Shown: piece by piece, positions 5,653-6,326 of the stretch
Layout: each line of letters starts with the position of its first letter
Numbering within the stretch: the first letter of the stretch is position 1
Assembly (NCBI GenBank): GCA_029882015.1
Contig: JAOULM010000032.1
Location: forward strand, 1-6,326
Reading direction: 5' to 3'
Length of the DNA stretch: 6,326 nt
Origin: Candidatus Nomurabacteria bacterium
Lineage (GTDB): Bacteria > Patescibacteriota > Minisyncoccia > Phycocordibacterales > UBA1006
Position numbers and translations under genes: made by a program
The notes under the pieces: model-generated
What the model was told of the DNA's origin: nothing
The model's input: the letters and a program-made list of their open reading frames with translations, nothing else
The model's database searches: none

Positions 5653-6326
5653 TAAAGATAATTAAAAAAATATATATACGTTTTGTAAAAAAATTGAATT
5701 ATATTGGGTCTGGTCTTTCTATGCGATTGGTAAAATGGACAGGCAAGCATGATACACATATCCACCCAAAACATCTCATAGAGAAGTACCCAGAATATAT
5801 AAAATATTTTAAATCTGATGATATTGTTTTGGATATTGGTTGCGATCATGGGGGGAGATCATTTTTAATTGCTCCGCATGTTGGTAGTGTAGACGCTTTT
5901 GATTACAATCAAAAACGTATATCACAGGCACAAAAAGAACAGCAACGAAGAAACATTGCCAATGTTACTTTTTCCGTTTTATCCGCAGAAGACCAACTAC
6001 CTTTTTCCGACGATAGTTTTACTAAGATTTTTTTCTATGACGTTATAGAGCATTTATATAATCGAGACCAAATAGTTTCCGAGTGTTTTAGATTGTTAAA
6101 ATCTGGTGGGCAACTGCTGGTTACGGCACCAAACAAGAATACTCCATGGAAGAATTTTCAGAAATCTGTCGGTTTGCCATATTACGCAGACGCTGATCAC
6201 AAGATTGAATATGATCAACAGGAAATTGAAAGCAAGCTGGTGCGACACGGGTTCACCATCGAATCAATAAAACCGATTGTTTATGATACACCGTGGAAGG
6301 GGATGATTGATTTGGTGGGTGGGATT
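5649..6326 (+). CDS. Class I SAM-dependent methyltransferase, 3'-truncated
   Basis: The frame stays open from ATG 5649 to the last base (226 residues visible), so the C-terminus is missing. It is a methyltransferase type 11-like Rossmann protein: motif I VLDIGCDHG (60-68) binds SAM, FDYN (84-87) supplies the acidic residue after strand 2, AEDQLPF (113-119) and FFYDVIEHL (128-136) are motifs II-III, and LLKSGGQLLVTAPN (149-162) follows. The first 30 residues are basic and partly hydrophobic (KKIYIRFVKKL), which could hold it at the membrane. The start overlaps the previous stop by 4 bases; an AGGGAG at 5623-5628 is about 20 bases from the ATG, too far to be a normal Shine-Dalgarno. In a glycosyltransferase operon such enzymes often methylate a sugar hydroxyl or cap a glycan end; that substrate is inference, and a small-molecule or lipid substrate is possible. 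Confidence 0.85.
   Translation, partial: MIKIIKKIYIRFVKKLNYIGSGLSMRLVKWTGKHDTHIHPKHLIEKYPEYIKYFKSDDIVLDIGCDHGGRSFLIAPHVGSVDAFDYNQKRISQAQKEQQRRNIANVTFSVLSAEDQLPFSDDSFTKIFFYDVIEHLYNRDQIVSECFRLLKSGGQLLVTAPNKNTPWKNFQKSVGLPYYADADHKIEYDQQEIESKLVRHGFTIESIKPIVYDTPWKGMIDLVGGI

Noticed and set aside
5598..5849. 83-residue minus-strand frame across the last gene junction
   Set aside because: The plus strand here codes for the end of a GT4 enzyme and the start of a methyltransferase with clear motifs.
1..6326. CRISPR array, tRNA, rRNA, insertion sequence or integrase
   Set aside because: No regularly spaced direct repeats, cloverleaf or conserved RNA sequence, terminal inverted repeats or transposase motifs were seen on either strand.

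Overview
The window holds six protein-coding genes, all on the + strand: two stand-alone genes, each closed by an intrinsic terminator, followed by a tightly packed sugar-polymer operon that runs off the right edge. I see no tRNA, rRNA, CRISPR array, transposase or integrase. The DNA is AT-rich overall with a few GC-rich patches. TAA and TGA both act as stops, so there is no sign of UGA recoding. Intergenic gaps are under 75 bases, so no gene-free stretch exceeds 300 bases.

Layout. Positions 2-853 hold the 3' part of a collagen-like protein: Gly-X-Y triplets, then a two-copy beta-type repeat, then a C-terminal FISUMP (Fibrobacter succinogenes major paralogous) domain, probably a secreted or surface protein. 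A hairpin terminator (860-893) and an extended -10 promoter (904-912) lead into a membrane-anchored TPR protein (922-1614). A second palindromic terminator (1636-1659) directly abuts a second extended -10 promoter (1661-1669). That promoter serves a GT2-GT4 fusion glycosyltransferase (1685-3520), two further GT4-type glycosyltransferases (3513-4541, 4543-5652) and a class I SAM methyltransferase cut by the window end (5649 onward). Joints inside the operon are an 8-base overlap, a 1-base gap and a 4-base ATGA overlap.

How the genes may work together. The operon carries four glycosyltransferase domains and a methyltransferase. That fits stepwise assembly of a short glycan or polysaccharide repeat at the inner face of the membrane, with methylation of a sugar or end-capping. 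No flippase, polymerase, priming transferase or nucleotide-sugar enzyme is visible, so the rest of the pathway must lie outside. The first two genes have their own transcription signals and need not belong to the pathway, although a surface protein beside a cell-envelope glycan locus is plausible.

Organism. The mix suggests a small-genome, SD-poor bacterium. Clues are extended -10 promoters of the form TGGTATAWT placed about 10-15 bases before the ATG, predicted leaderless or near-leaderless mRNAs, no convincing Shine-Dalgarno sequences, very compact spacing, and a short membrane-anchored TPR protein. I favour Patescibacteria (CPR, Parcubacteria-like) at moderate confidence. Bacteroidota is the main alternative, because the collagen/beta-repeat/FISUMP architecture and lack of Shine-Dalgarno sequences are common there, but the promoters do not match the Bacteroidota TAnnTTTG type. 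Nothing here amounts to a clearly new biological system; the most notable points are the fused glycosyltransferase and the abutting terminator-promoter junctions.
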